From Unio delphinus (taxonomy: Eukaryota; Mollusca; Bivalvia; Unionida; Unionidae), in the NCBI GenBank assembly GCA_029339505.1, contig JAQISU010000123.1:2199001-2263000 (forward strand): 64,000 bases of DNA, in the 5' to 3' direction. The notes under the pieces were generated by a model. The model saw only the letters and a program-made list of their open reading frames with translations. It made no database searches and was not told where the DNA came from. Below, one piece after another: positions 36,201 through 47,584 of the stretch; the first letter of the stretch is position 1; the number at the start of each line of letters is the position of its first letter. A program made the position numbers and the translations under genes.

Positions 36201-36977
36201 ATCTGTGCTATTTTCATTCAGAACCAGCTGGTTATACTTTGATCTGTCCATAAGAGTGCAAGGAGAAGAAAAAAAAACTTGAATTTGTAAATCTGTTAGC
36301 AGATGTTCCAAATCTGAATCTGCAAATTTTAATTTTCTAGTTTTCTATTCAATTTAAGTGACAGCTGATAGAAAACTATGAAGAGGTCTTGACTGGAGAT
36401 GTAACATTTCACAACACACCATGTCATGCTGTGATCTAGCAACAACACTGACTCGTTAGATTATGATATCAGGACAATACTTCTACAAAGCAATGAATCA
36501 ACATATTTCAGATATAACATAACTTTTTCATATTACTGAACAACCTTACTCCACTGATGGGAAGCAAGATTTCTCATCTGCCCCAGAGACAGTATATATG
36601 AAGCTTATGTTTTGAACATTCCCATGATTCATCTGGTTAAAATCAAAGACCAAACATCCATTTTCAACACATACATTACTACCAACTGTTTCTTGTTGTA
36701 ACAATTAACAAATCTGCCTCCATATGTTGTTATTGTCCAAAGTGCCTTATGTCAGTTGATAAACCTGATGGACCAAATCAAAGAAAACTATTGCTCACAG
36801 GTGCTGCTGAAGATTTATTTTTCTGGACCACTTCTGATGTTTGTCTGAATTTCTTTAAATAAGTTTTCAAAGGAAAATATTACCTATTACTTATTTATAT
36901 TAGGACTATAAAACAAACATTACAAAAATAACATATTTAAGTTAATAAAACAATTCTGATCTTCTCAGAAACAAACG

Positions 36978-37060
36978 CTTGGTCTTGGCAGTGGTTAGGA
37001 CTTTGCCTTTATAATTATGCAGTCGTGGGTTTGATTTCTGGTGCTGTTGTATCAAAAAAG
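36978..37060 (+). repeat. Degenerate tRNA-like sequence
   Basis: tggcagtggttagga fits an A box and gtgggtttgatttctgg fits a B box at about the right spacing. It resembles the head of a SINE but no body could be recognised, and it is not an intact tRNA. Confidence 0.35.
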
Positions 37061-37300
37061 GTTTGTTAATGTCAACCTGTCATCAATGTATATCAAGTTA
37101 CCCGAGGTCTTCATAGTTATACTGATGGTGTGCAGACTTTAAAGCAATGGTCACATGTATAGTTATTTTCATCACAGTTGCCAGATTCTGGGTGTCAACA
37201 CTTGCGAGTTTGTCTACAATGACCATTCCATCTGTTATAGATGCCACAAGATCAGAAACATACCATTTTTGCAGCCTTTTAATGTGTTTTTAAAAAAATC

Positions 37301-37580
37301 AAGATTGGTACACAGGTTGATGGTTCAGTCATGGTAACAGAAAATAAAAGACTGGTACACAATTTGATGGTTCCATCTCGGTAACATAAAATAAAAGGAC
37401 TGGTACACAGGTCAATCATGGTAACAGAATATAAAAAGATTGGTACACAGGTTGATGGTTCAGTCATGGTAATAGAATATAAAAAGATTGGTACACAGGT
37501 TGATGATTCAATCATGGTAACAGAATATAAAAGAATTGGTACACAGATTGATGGTTCAGTCATGGTAATAGAATACAAAA
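37301..37580 (+). repeat. 48-bp minisatellite, about 6 copies
   Basis: The unit is gattggtacacaggttgatg, gttcagtcatggtaacagaa, tataaaa. One copy is shortened to 40 bp. It yields false ORFs on both strands. Confidence 0.93.
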
Positions 37581-37975
37581 GGTTCAAATGTCTAGCCCTG
37601 TAGATAGATCCAGAGAGACATCATCAGGAGGCATATTTGTGGTAGTTAATTTTATATGGTGTTTGGAAGTTGACTTTTACAAAACATACATAAACAGAAT
37701 GCAAATCAGGCTTTCTGTTTGTAGCTATATTTGCAATCTATACATGATTTTGACACAGTGTTTTGTTCAAAAATCGTAAATTTAGGTGTTCGCATATAGA
37801 AGAAACTGCTGTGTTGCCCATCACCCACTTATCAGGATGCATCTATTGTATACAAAATCACACAAAATAGTGGAAAAGTTTCATTGGCATCAGGTTCATT
37901 TATGACTAATAAACAAGAAAAACCTCGAAGGGTTTTAGTGAAAACTTTTGTACCTTCAAGAGCACTAGTGATAAG

Positions 37976-38165
37976 AGGATTTTCAACATGGCCACCATGC
38001 CCATCATGCTGGATGTGGGAATGGACCAATTTCATGTACAACCAACTAGATAAGAAGTCTTTCAATCAAAACATTAAGTGCATGAGAAGTAGCTGCACTA
38101 AGAATTAAATATGGCAACCATAGTGGGAATATTTGAGGTTTGATTATCACCATTTTCATGCAGAT
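37976..38165 (+). repeat. Dispersed repeat family F, copy 4
   Basis: gattttcaacatggccacca, catgctggatgt and agataagaagtctttca match family F. The end, gggaatatttgaggtttgat, also resembles sequence at about 20080-20095 next to copy 2. Confidence 0.45.
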
Positions 38166-38504
38166 TTGCAGAATAAAATCGATCATGAAATATCACCAAG
38201 CCAGCCAAAATGCCAGCCAAAATGCCAGATTGCAACTCAGCTGAAAATGTATACCAGTTTGGCTGATTCATAATTGGAAAATACACACACTGTGCCCTCA
38301 TAACTTCATGTTGCAGTTCATTATAAATAATGATACACTCCCATATGTAAAGTAACATCTGGACACCCTTTACTAACCACTTGACCTGCTTGTACTAGTC
38401 CCTTAACCTCATCTTCAAATCCATAAAGGGCCCATCTGAGCCTTCTCATCAACATTACTACTCAAAATGACTGTGATGCCATCCTAGTAATAAGCCAACC
38501 ACCA

Positions 38505-38845
38505 ACATTAACAATCATGTCATTGTCACATACAATGCTTAGCAACAACAGAAACAATAATGTATTTGTCATATATTCAACAACAGTAACAATCATGTCA
38601 TTGTCACATACAATGCTTAGCAACAACAGTAACAATTGTGTCATTGTCACATACACAAAGCTTAGCAACAACATTAACAATCATGTCATTGTCACATACA
38701 CAATGCTTAGAAACAAAAGTAACAATCATGTCATTGTCACATACAAAATGCTTAGCAACAAAATTAACAATCATGTCATTGTCAATACAAAATGCTTAGC
38801 AACAAAAGTAACAATCATGTCATTGTCAATATTAAATGCTTAGCA
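38505..38845 (+). repeat. 39-42 bp minisatellite, about 8 copies
   Basis: The unit is acaatcatgtcattgtcaca tacaatgcttagcaacaa-agta. Confidence 0.92.
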
Positions 38846-39146
38846 TTCTTATAGGTTGATTATTCATGACATAATTAGCAGTTGTTGTCTCCCTTACGAT
38901 GACAACATCCAAGTTATGTGGTAACAGACTCCATTCTTAGTGACATGCACAGTGTGATTTCGACAGGAAATTGAAGTAAAGTATTATGTTTATTTTCATA
39001 TACATTCAAGTGTTCTAAAGAGAAAACCTTCAATAATTTCTTTTCAACATTATAGAAGTGCATAATGTCTTCTGTACTGCAAAATATGAACTTAATCTTG
39101 TAGACTGCATACAGTATAAAGTTGACATCTTAACCAAATGAGGGAC

Positions 39147-39460
39147 TGCAAACAAAAAGCCAGAATAAATGTGTCCTATACTTGTACAACAAATAGCCAA
39201 AATAAATGTGTCCAATACATGTACATGTACAACAAATAGCCAGAATAATAGTGTCCAATACATGTACAACAAATAGCCAGAATAAATGTGTCCTATACAT
39301 GTACATGTACAACAAATAGCCAGAATAATAGTGTCCTATACATGTACAACAAACAGCCAGAAATAAGTGTCCCACACATGTACAACAAATAGCCAGAATA
39401 ATAGTGTCCTATACATGTACAACAAATAGCCAGAATAATAGTGTCCTATACATGTACAGT
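39147..39460 (+). repeat. 37-bp minisatellite, about 8 copies
   Basis: The unit is acatgtacaacaaatagcca gaataatagtgtcctat. Some units duplicate acatgt and others carry aaatgtgtcc. Confidence 0.92.
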
Positions 39461-40041
39461 AGATCTTTAATTTACCTCAGTATATGAAAGTACCTTATAG
39501 AGCGTAGAATGTATTTGTGATATTTGTAATAAAGTAAGGAAAAGGAGTTTTGATGTTTAATATATGCTGAAGGTCTTGAAAAGATTTTATTAGAAATATG
39601 AAAGATTTTCCCCCAAACAGCCAAATTTGTATGTTTTATAGTTAACTGAATTATAACATGACCTTTTGTTTGAGAGATTTTAAACATGCCATAAAGGGGT
39701 CATAAATGGAATAAATATGACGGCCATAAAGCATTAGTTATTTAAACAGGTTTTACAGGGTCCCACCATTACCCATTGTCTTTTCAAACTTGAGATTATG
39801 TGAGAATGCTCAAAAACTGAGTTAATAATTCATAATTTGTCATGGATGGCACATAAGCCTTCTACTCAAATATTTTTATATTCAGTTCCACAAATACTTA
39901 AGATCAAAAGAAAGTTTAACAACTACCGGTACAATAAATTTATTCAGTCCAGAAGTTAAATTTAAGATCAATATTCTTACAAATACCCAATAAAATAAGT
40001 AACAAAAATGGCTTACAAGTCATGATCAAGTTTCCATTTTG

Positions 40042-40091
<50 letters not shown>
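40042..40091. repeat. (AT)n microsatellite
   Basis: About 25 AT units with one imperfection near the start. A run of nine C and fourteen A (40104-40126) follows shortly after. Confidence 0.95.
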
Positions 40092-40093
<2 letters not shown>

Positions 40094-40179
40094 CTGTTAA
40101 CTACCCCCCCCCAAAAAAAAAAAAAACAACACGTAGCAAGCAGTAATTACATCACTTAAGAATGAACAATTCCAAGTTG

Positions 40180-40580
40180 ACATGCATGACCAAGCACCTG
40201 TGAGACTTGGATTACCAGCATTAATATGATACCAGGTGCCTGTAAAACTTGATTCATCACTGTAAATGCAACCAAGTGCCTCTGCAACTGAGGCTAGTTG
40301 CATCAATATGTGACCTGAGCACCTATGAGACTGAGATTTAATTAATCACTACATCAACATGTGATCAGGCAAATGTGAGGATTTGAGGCTTAGACTAGAT
40401 TAATCACTACATCAATATGTAATCAGGCACCTATGAGACTGAAACTAGATTAATCCCTATCTCAACATGTCACCAGCACTTATGAGACTGAGACTTAATA
40501 CTATATCAATGTCACTAAAAGCCATGAGATTGGACTACCAGCATCAATAAATGGCCAGGCATCTATTAGACTGAATTTGG
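40180..40580 (+). repeat. Degenerate minisatellite, roughly 50-60 bp unit
   Basis: Units carry caggcacctatgagactgag and ttaatcactacatcaacatg with many gaps. About seven recognisable copies. Confidence 0.75.
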
Positions 40581-40602
40581 CTGCATATTTAGGGTGAGAC
40601 AA

Positions 40603-40920
40603 TTGCTAACAAATAGTTAATACAAATTTATTTTACAAAGTCAAGTTTTCATCAACAAATAGTTTATATAAATCACAGTACAAAGTCAAGTGTACATCAA
40701 CAAATAGTTTATATAAATGACTGTACTAAGCCAAGTGTACATCAACAAATAGTTTATATAAATCACTGTACTAAGCCAAGTGTACATCAACAAATAGTTT
40801 ATATAAATCACTGTACTAAGTCAAGTGTACATCAATAAATAGTTTATAAAAATCACTGTACTAGGCCAAGTGTACATCAACAAATAGTTTACATAAAGGA
40901 CTGTACAAAGTCAAGTGCAG
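40603..40920 (+). repeat. 45-bp minisatellite, about 7 copies
   Basis: The unit is caacaaatagtttatataaa tcactgtactaagccaagtg tacat. It directly follows the degenerate array ending at 40580. Confidence 0.93.
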
Positions 40921-41413
40921 AGACACTAATCATATTGTTTGATAATTATCACATCATATTATATTTACAAAGGGACAAAGACTCTGGCCCATTGCCACAA
41001 TATGGTACAACAATTAAAGTTTTATACTACTTTACATTTTTTCTATCTCTCCTGCTATGAATGAAGTTTGTCAGCCTGATGGAACTCCTAACACAAAAAA
41101 TGAACATCATCACACAATGATTAATGCAATTAGCATGGCAATAAATCTTCCCGCCTAGCTTCAAATTTCAATTATCCAAAAACTTATAAGCAAGGTACAG
41201 TTAGCTGTTGCTCAGAATCACAAAAACCATTCTTACATTCACACACAATTCTAAGTTATATGATGAAACTCTTTGATACCTTTCACCATCTTTATTATAA
41301 TTTATGTTTGACTCAAGAGTGACACCTTTCTCTAATTGAACATGTTTTTTAATAGAGGCACCACCAAATGGGTGAACAACATATCAAGTGATTGTTTCCA
41401 AATCTAAGCTTAA

Positions 41414-41982
41414 CACATTAACCCCCGAGGTTTTTGCTGTTTTTGCATGAAATGCGAGTAGAAAATGCATTTTGGGGACTATTTCTTAATACATCCTAAT
41501 ACATCAACTTCCAAGCAATTATCAATTAGCCTAATGCCTTGTTGTGTTTAAAACATTGTTTTCCATTGGTTATTTTGCTCGCACATGAGCAGAAGGAGAA
41601 AGGTTTTAATATGGAGACCCCACTTTATTCCAAATGCCCACCTTATCCTACTCTTTGCACAGGTTCACCTGAGTGCAGTTCAGACTGGTCTGCCTTAGAT
41701 CTAAGGCCAAAAAGTCTAAAATTTGGACACAAAATCAGATTCTGACCACAAGCAAATTTGGAGAGGGGGGAAAAAAACAGGTCCAAAATATTAGGATTTT
41801 CCCTCTGCATTTTGTAGCGCAACTAAAATGTCCAGATTATTTGGTATCATTGTAGTGCTAAATCTGTCTTCCTTTCTGCAATACCACCCACTTTAGTGTA
41901 TCATACATGACTTTGATGCTACAGAGCTTGGCAGTAGGCTACTACCTCCTGCACCATAAATGCAGTACCAGAGGTTAATGTA
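41414..41982 (+). mobile_element. piggyBac-like MITE, copy 2, with intact TTAA target duplication
   Basis: TTAA at 41410-41413 and at 41983-41986 flank a 569-bp element with inverted ends: cacattaaccccc on the left and ggttaatgta on the right (reverse complement tacattaacc). TTAA duplications are the hallmark of the piggyBac superfamily. The body aligns with copy 1 at 13346-13892 over nearly all its length, and partly with copy 3. No transposase is encoded. Confidence 0.87.
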
Positions 41983-42525
41983 TTAAGGTGACAATCATGT
42001 CCACTTTCTATTGTTAATTCTTCTTTGATGTAAGGACAATTTTCATACTGAAATGTGACACACTTGGAAAAAGTCAAATACAATGAGAACTGGGCATACT
42101 GTATACAACAGGTAGATTGACAGATAATGCTGACAAAAGACATCTATTCCTTGAACTACATTATTTACCTTTGGAATCTTGAACCAGAGAAGTACAGCTA
42201 ATAGCATTTTATTTCAAAGAGAAGTTATTTCCAGACACCATGCTGTGTCTTATTACTGTAGATCCCATAAGACGAAGACACCTGGTTATGTACCAGTTGC
42301 AGACAAATGAAAGAAGTTTAATAACAATGATAATATTAAATGAAATGAAAAGCAAGATCACATTCGGCGGTTAACTTTTGTAATAAAAATATATGAATAT
42401 GAAAGTGATTTGTTTGATGCCTTAGGCAGTATCAGGTAATTTATGCATGTAATCAAGTCCTTGGTCTCAACCATCATTTAAACTGACCTTAAAACTGAAA
42501 ATACGTGCTCAATGTGCTTTGTAAG

Positions 42526-42583
42526 TGTAAAGTTAATATCGCAGAGCATATGGTACCATCTATACCTGCTAAAAAGACAAGTT
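42526..42583 (+). repeat. First unit of the 48-bp minisatellite, left of the inserted SINE
   Basis: agttaatatcgcagagcata tggtaccatctatacctgct matches the array that resumes at 42910. Positions 42570-42583 are the left target duplication of the SINE. Confidence 0.9.
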
Positions 42584-42909
42584 TGTTTGTTTGTTTGTTT
42601 GATTAGGATTTTTAACGTAGCTTTAACAATTTTTCAGTCATATCGCTACGATGTCTGCAGTGAGGCAGTTTATAGTGATGTCTAGCACTGAGACATCATG
42701 CCGCAGACATGTAGCATGATGTCTCACCCAGTCACATTATCCTGACACCAGGCCGACCAGTCCTAACACTAACCTCTTAATGCTGAGCGTCAAGCGAGGC
42801 AGCTGTTAGTACCATTTTTGTAAGTCTTTGGTATGACTCGGCCGGGGATCGAACCGACGACCTCCTGCTTCCGAGGCGGACGCTCTAACCACTAGGCCAC
42901 CGGAGCGGT
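42584..42909 (-). mobile_element. SINE family B, copy 2, best-preserved, nested in a minisatellite
   Basis: A full-length copy (326 bp) on the minus strand. The A box is tggcctagtggttagag and the B box ggttcgatccc is almost consensus. The conserved body is followed by a (CAAA)n tail. The 14-bp target duplication taaaaagacaagtt is exact at 42570-42583 and 42910-42923. The tRNA-like part folds well: stem ccgc/gcag-like around loop ctcggaa. Of the seven family B copies here it is the least decayed, so it is probably the youngest. Confidence 0.96.
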
Positions 42910-43650
42910 TAAAAAGACAAGTTAATATCGCAGAGCCTTTGGTACCATCTATACTAGCTTATAAGACAAGTTAATATTGCAGAGCATTTGGTACCATCTA
43001 TACTAGCTTATAAAACAAGTTAGTATTGCAGAGCATTTTGGTACCATCTATACTTGCTTATAAGACAAGTTAATATTGCAGAGCATTTTGGTACCATCTA
43101 TACTTGCTTATAAGACAAGTTAATATTGCAGAGCATTTGGTACCATCTATACTTGCTTATAAGACAAGTTAATATTGCAGAGCATTTGGTACCATCTATA
43201 CCTGCTAATAAGACAAGTTAATATTGCAGAGCATTTGGTACCATCTATACTTGCTTATAAGACAAGTTAATATTGCAGAGCATTTGGTACCATCTATACT
43301 TGCTAATAAGACAAGTTAATATTGCAGAGCATTTGGTACCATCTATACTTGCTTATAAAACAAGTTAATATTGCAGAGCATTTGGTACCATCTATACTTG
43401 CTTATAAGACAAGTTAATATTGCAGAGCATTTGGTACCATCTATACCTGCTAACAAGACAAGTTAATATTGCAGAGCATTTTGGTACCATCTATACTTGC
43501 TTACAAGACAAGTTAATATCGCAGAGCATTTGGGTACCATCTATACTAGCTTATAAAATAAATTATTGCAGAGAATATGGTACCATCTATACTTGCTTAT
43601 AAGACAAGTTAATATCGCAGAGCATTTATGTACCATCTATACTTGCTTAT
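42910..43650 (+). repeat. 48-bp minisatellite, about 15-16 copies
   Basis: The unit is gcttataagacaagttaata, ttgcagagcatttggtacca, tctatact. Copies are over 90% alike by eye. Each carries a KpnI-type site ggtacc. Confidence 0.95.
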
Positions 43651-43654
43651 ATTA

Positions 43655-43760
43655 GAAAAATCAAACTGCATGACCCAGAGCTGGGTCTGTTCAGTTTGTT
43701 AGGAGAATCAGTAAAACAAGCAATACAGACCTTGATCTGCAGAAGCATTAAGCTACAGCT
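43655..43760. repeat. Foldback family D copy
   Basis: caaactgcatgacccag and ctgggtctgttcagtttg form a stem of about 17 bp with a 2-base loop (43669-43705). The sequence beyond (gttaggagaatcagtaaaac, acagaccttgatctgc) resembles that at 3980-4030 and 32000-32030. Confidence 0.55.
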
Positions 43761-43852
43761 GATCAAGATCTCTTTCATTTCCAATTTTTATTTGACTTTT
43801 AAATGAGTACTAACCACCAGTAACAATTCACTGAAGAACATGATATACCCTA

Positions 43853-43990
43853 AGTAACCTTCAAATACAGCCAAGATAATCCTTGCTGGAGTTAATCCTA
43901 ATTATCCTTCAAATACAGCTAAGATAATCCTTACTGGAGTTAATCCTAATTATCCTTCAGATAAAACTCAGATTATCCTTACTGGAGTCT
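43853..43990 (+). repeat. About 48-bp minisatellite, 3 copies
   Basis: The unit is ccttcaaatacagctaagat aatccttactggagttaatc ctaattat. Confidence 0.85.
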
Positions 43991-44150
43991 TAAACAGCTT
44001 GTCAGATATAGTTGTGTCAGTGTGGCACATAAATCTTAGACAATATTGTTTTGAGTATACTAGGCACAAGCAGAATAAATACAAAAATTTTAAAAAATAA
44101 GAGGGTCACTTGTTTATCATGCTATTAAAAAGTACTTTATGTATGTACAT

Positions 44151-44316
44151 GTATGTAGTCATGTAATTATCATCATCGATAGCTTTGAAAAATAATAATT
44201 GTAGATTTTTTAAAGTTGAAATCTTTAAAGTTGGTATGTAGTCATGTAATTATCATCATCGATAGCTTTGAGAAATAATAATTGTAGATTTTTCAAAGTT
44301 GAAATCTTTAAAGTTG
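44151..44316 (+). repeat. 83-bp tandem duplication
   Basis: Two copies of gtatgtagtcatgtaattat ... aaagttg, at 44151-44233 and 44234-44316, differ at only a few positions, so the duplication is recent. Confidence 0.92.
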
Positions 44317-44529
44317 GCAACCCCAAACATTTGAATCATGTAAAACTGACTTTTGACATGGACTGCTGAAAATGACATAGGTTGAATATGTCCATAACAA
44401 ATATTTTTGGGTATTTTGTCAACACATAACATGCAATTTTCGAAGCTGCTGATAAAAAAAATTAAATTTTTTGAAATTGTTGTCTTTCTAAATTTGTTAA
44501 CATTTTATAATCTTGAAAATTGTGGCTTA

Positions 44530-44703
44530 AAATAGTCATCAAGCAATATTCACTGATCTCTGCCTTCCTGTTGTCAGCTTTGAATCCTTGTTAACTAAAG
44601 CTCATAAAATAGTCATCAAGCAATATTCACTGTGTTGTCAGCTTTGGATCCTTGTTAACTAAAGCTCAAAATAGTCATCAAGCAATATTCACTGTGTTGT
44701 CAG
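44530..44703 (+). repeat. 60-77 bp minisatellite, left part (before the hAT MITE)
   Basis: Units carry aaatagtcatcaagcaatat tcactg, gttgtcagctttg-atccttgtt and aactaaagctcat. Length varies by presence or absence of atctctgccttcct. The array continues at 45204. Confidence 0.88.
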
Positions 44704-45203
44704 TAGAGGCCAACCGAAACTAAATTTCTGGTTTCGGCCGAAAACGAAACCAGACCGAAAGTTAAAAATTGACTTTCGGCCGAAACCGAAAGTTTACCTA
44801 CACCTTCAGCCGAAACCGAAACTGAAACCGAATGATAAACCGAAGTTGCCGAACACAAGATTTATTAAACAGGCCTGGGTCATGATGCAATGCCACACTA
44901 ATTAAAAACGAATACAGAAGTAATCATTCAGAGCCTGCATTAAGGGAACTTCGCTAAATGTCAAATTGCCTAGCACCGACTGACCGGCAGACAAAGAGAG
45001 TAATAGACACAGCACTAGCGTTGCATTCTGAAAGTTAAAATAGATCTTCGGATGATGACCGAAAGTCGAAATCAGTTTTGGCCAAAACCGAAAGCAAACT
45101 GAAAGCTAACTTTTTGGCTTCGGCAGAAACCGAAACTATGCCAAAAGTGGTCATTTGCCAACTTTCGGCACCGAAACTGAAACCGAATTTCGGTCGGCCT
45201 CTA
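44704..45203. mobile_element. hAT-type MITE with exact 8-bp target duplication
   Basis: This 500-bp element begins tagaggccaaccgaaact and ends tttcggtcggcctcta, which are inverted repeats. The 8-bp duplication gttgtcag lies at 44696-44703 and 45204-45211, the size typical of hAT elements. Both subterminal regions are packed with ccgaaa/tttcgg motifs in opposing orientation, giving strong foldback potential. No transposase is encoded. It is inserted in the middle of a minisatellite unit. Confidence 0.92.
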
Positions 45204-45383
45204 GTTGTCAGCTTTGAATCCTTGTTAACTAAAGCTCATAAAATAGTCATCAAGCAATATTCACTGTGTTGTCAGCTTTGGATCTTTGTTAACCAAAGCT
45301 TATAAAATAGTCGTCAAGCAATATTCACTGATCTCTGCCTTCCTGTTGTCCACTTTAGACCCTAGTTAATCAAAGCTCATACA
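45204..45383 (+). repeat. 60-77 bp minisatellite, right part (after the hAT MITE)
   Basis: The same units as 44530-44703, restarting with gttgtcagctttgaatcctt. Confidence 0.88.
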
Positions 45384-45431
45384 ATTTCTGTTGGGATTCT
45401 TAGCATCAAATGCAAATTAAAACCACTTTGT

Positions 45432-46226
45432 CAGACCTGCCAACCCTGATGAGTCAGTCTCAGCAAGGTATTTAATTTTTTCAGTAAAACTGACCAGTTT
45501 TCAGCAAAGTGTAACAGAAAATTAATAACTGCTATTGTAAAGCTGCAAAACATAATTAAAATTTCAACGCTGTGACAATAAACATTATGTTCAATTTAAA
45601 AGTTTGTAGAGTATGCATAGACTTATTATTTATTACCAGTAGAGTAGCACAAACTCTAGTTCCAAACCCTATGCAACTCAATGGCTCATTGCTATCTCTC
45701 AATTTAATGTAATTCTTGAAAATTCTTTTTCCATTTCACATGATGGCAATTATGTCTCTGCCATGAGATAATGAATTTGGCATGTGATTCCCAATAAACG
45801 CAATTTTGGTCTTTTTAGCTTTTATTCACAAGAATCTGAATACTCATTTTATTCTACAGTGTTGGTATAATTACCACTTTTCTAGAAGCTTATTTTCCCT
45901 TTTGTCCTAAACATGCGCTGCTTTCTGGAAGCCATTTTGTAAAAAAAATTATATTATCAACAGTTTGATCATGCAGATGCTTTGCATGAACTAATATGTG
46001 CAGTTTAAAGCATCTGGGGGGCTGCTGTAAAGTTAGTCTGTTTCCCTGAATAATTTCACTAATTCTAATATGAAACCTGGATTCAAATCAATCACTGATG
46101 AACCAATTATCCATATTTTTCAGCAATGATCATTTTTCTGTAGTTTATGCTTGTTAGCCATAAGTCTGTATTTTAAGGTTAATTTTTGTAAGACTTAAGG
46201 CAAATTCGTAAGGGTTGGCAGGTCTG
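45432..46226. mobile_element. Non-autonomous hAT-like element, 795 bp
   Basis: The ends are perfect 16-bp inverted repeats: cagacctgccaaccct (45432-45447) and agggttggcaggtctg (46211-46226). The sequence resembles the end of the hAT remnant at 23007 (catacctgtcaacct), which suggests the same superfamily. The interior has no recognisable coding. Flanking 8-mers are not identical, so the insertion is old or the call is imperfect. Confidence 0.75.
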
Positions 46227-46487
46227 CTTTTTAATGGTTACCACATTAATTAAAGAAAAACAAGAAGTAATAAAGATTTTTTGCATTCAATGGGGGAAAA
46301 ATACAAACTTATCAGAGCCAGTATATTCTTTAGAAGAAAAAAGAAAGAAAATTAAGGAACGTTTTCCTCCAATAAAATATTTTTTTTATTATTTTGGGTG
46401 GAAATATTATTTGGTATTTTAAACACAGCAACACAAGAAGGATACATCATGCTGAGGCAGGGATCAACACAGCAGCTATTGCTTTCC

Positions 46488-47130
46488 TGACTTGCCTTGC
46501 TAGATATAAGCCAACCTGATAATTGCAATCCTGTCTTGCTAGATATAAGCCAACCTGATAATTGCAATCCTCAGACTTGCTAGATATAAACAAACCTAAT
46601 AATTGCAATCCTGACTTGCCAAATATAAGCCAAACTGATAATTGCAATTCTGACTTGCTAGATATAAACCTGATAATCACTATCCTGACTTGCTAGATAT
46701 AAGCTATCCTGACTTGCTCTATATAAGCCAACCTGCTATATGCAATTCTCACTTTCTAGATGTAAGCCAACCTGATAATCGCAATCCCTACTTGCTAGAT
46801 GTAAGCCATCCTGCTAATAGCAATCCTGACTGGCTAGATATAAGCCATCCTGCTAAACACAATCCTGACTTGCTAGATATAACCCTAATAACCCTAATTG
46901 TAATCCTAACTTGCTAGATATAACCCAACCTGCTAATTGCAATCCTGACTTGCTATATATAAGCCAACTTGCTAAACACAATCCGACTTGCTCTACATCA
47001 GCCAATTTGCAGCTGGCAATCCAACATGCTCTACATCAGCCAACTTGTAAAATGGCAATCTGATTTGCTCTACATAAACCAATCTGCAAATGGCAATATG
47101 ACTTAATTCACATAAATCAACTAACAGATA
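46488..47130 (+). repeat. 39-bp minisatellite, about 16 copies
   Basis: The unit is gacttgctagatataagcca acctgataattgcaatcct. Copies diverge gradually from left to right and pass without a sharp border into the longer-period array that follows. Confidence 0.9.
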
Positions 47131-47580
47131 GCTGACTTGCTTTGTATAAGCCAGGATTTGCAGATGGCATTTGGCCTTATCCTATGGAAGCCAACTTGCC
47201 TATGGCAATATGGCTTGCTCTTCACATGCCAGCTTGCAGATAGGTGTGTTGCTATACATAACCCAGCTTGCAGATAGGTGTATTGCTATACATAACCCAA
47301 CTGGCCTATTGCAATATGGCTTGCTCATCATAAGCCAGCTTGCTGATAGGTGTGTTGCTATACATAATCAAACTTGTCTATTGCACTATGGATTGCTCAT
47401 CATAAGCCAGATTGCTGATAGGTGTGTTGCTATACATAACCCAACTTGCCTATGGCAATATGGCTTGCTCTTCACAATGCCAGCTTGCAGATAGGTGTGT
47501 TGCTTTACATAACCCAACTTGCCTATTGCACTATGGCTTGCTCATCATAAGCCAGCTTGCAAATAGCTAACTTGCTGATG
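47131..47580 (+). repeat. About 72-bp longer-period derivative of the 39-bp array
   Basis: The unit is ccaacttgcctattgcaata, tggcttgctcatcataagcc, agcttgcagataggtgtgtt, gctatacataa. It shares agccaacttgc/gcaat elements with the 39-bp unit at 46488-47130, so it looks like a higher-order unit made from two diverged monomers. Confidence 0.8.
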
Positions 47581-47584
47581 GTTT

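Noticed and set aside
42526..43650. Regularly spaced repeats as a possible CRISPR array
   Set aside because: Units are contiguous tandem copies without unique spacers, in an animal intron. The same applies to all other arrays here.
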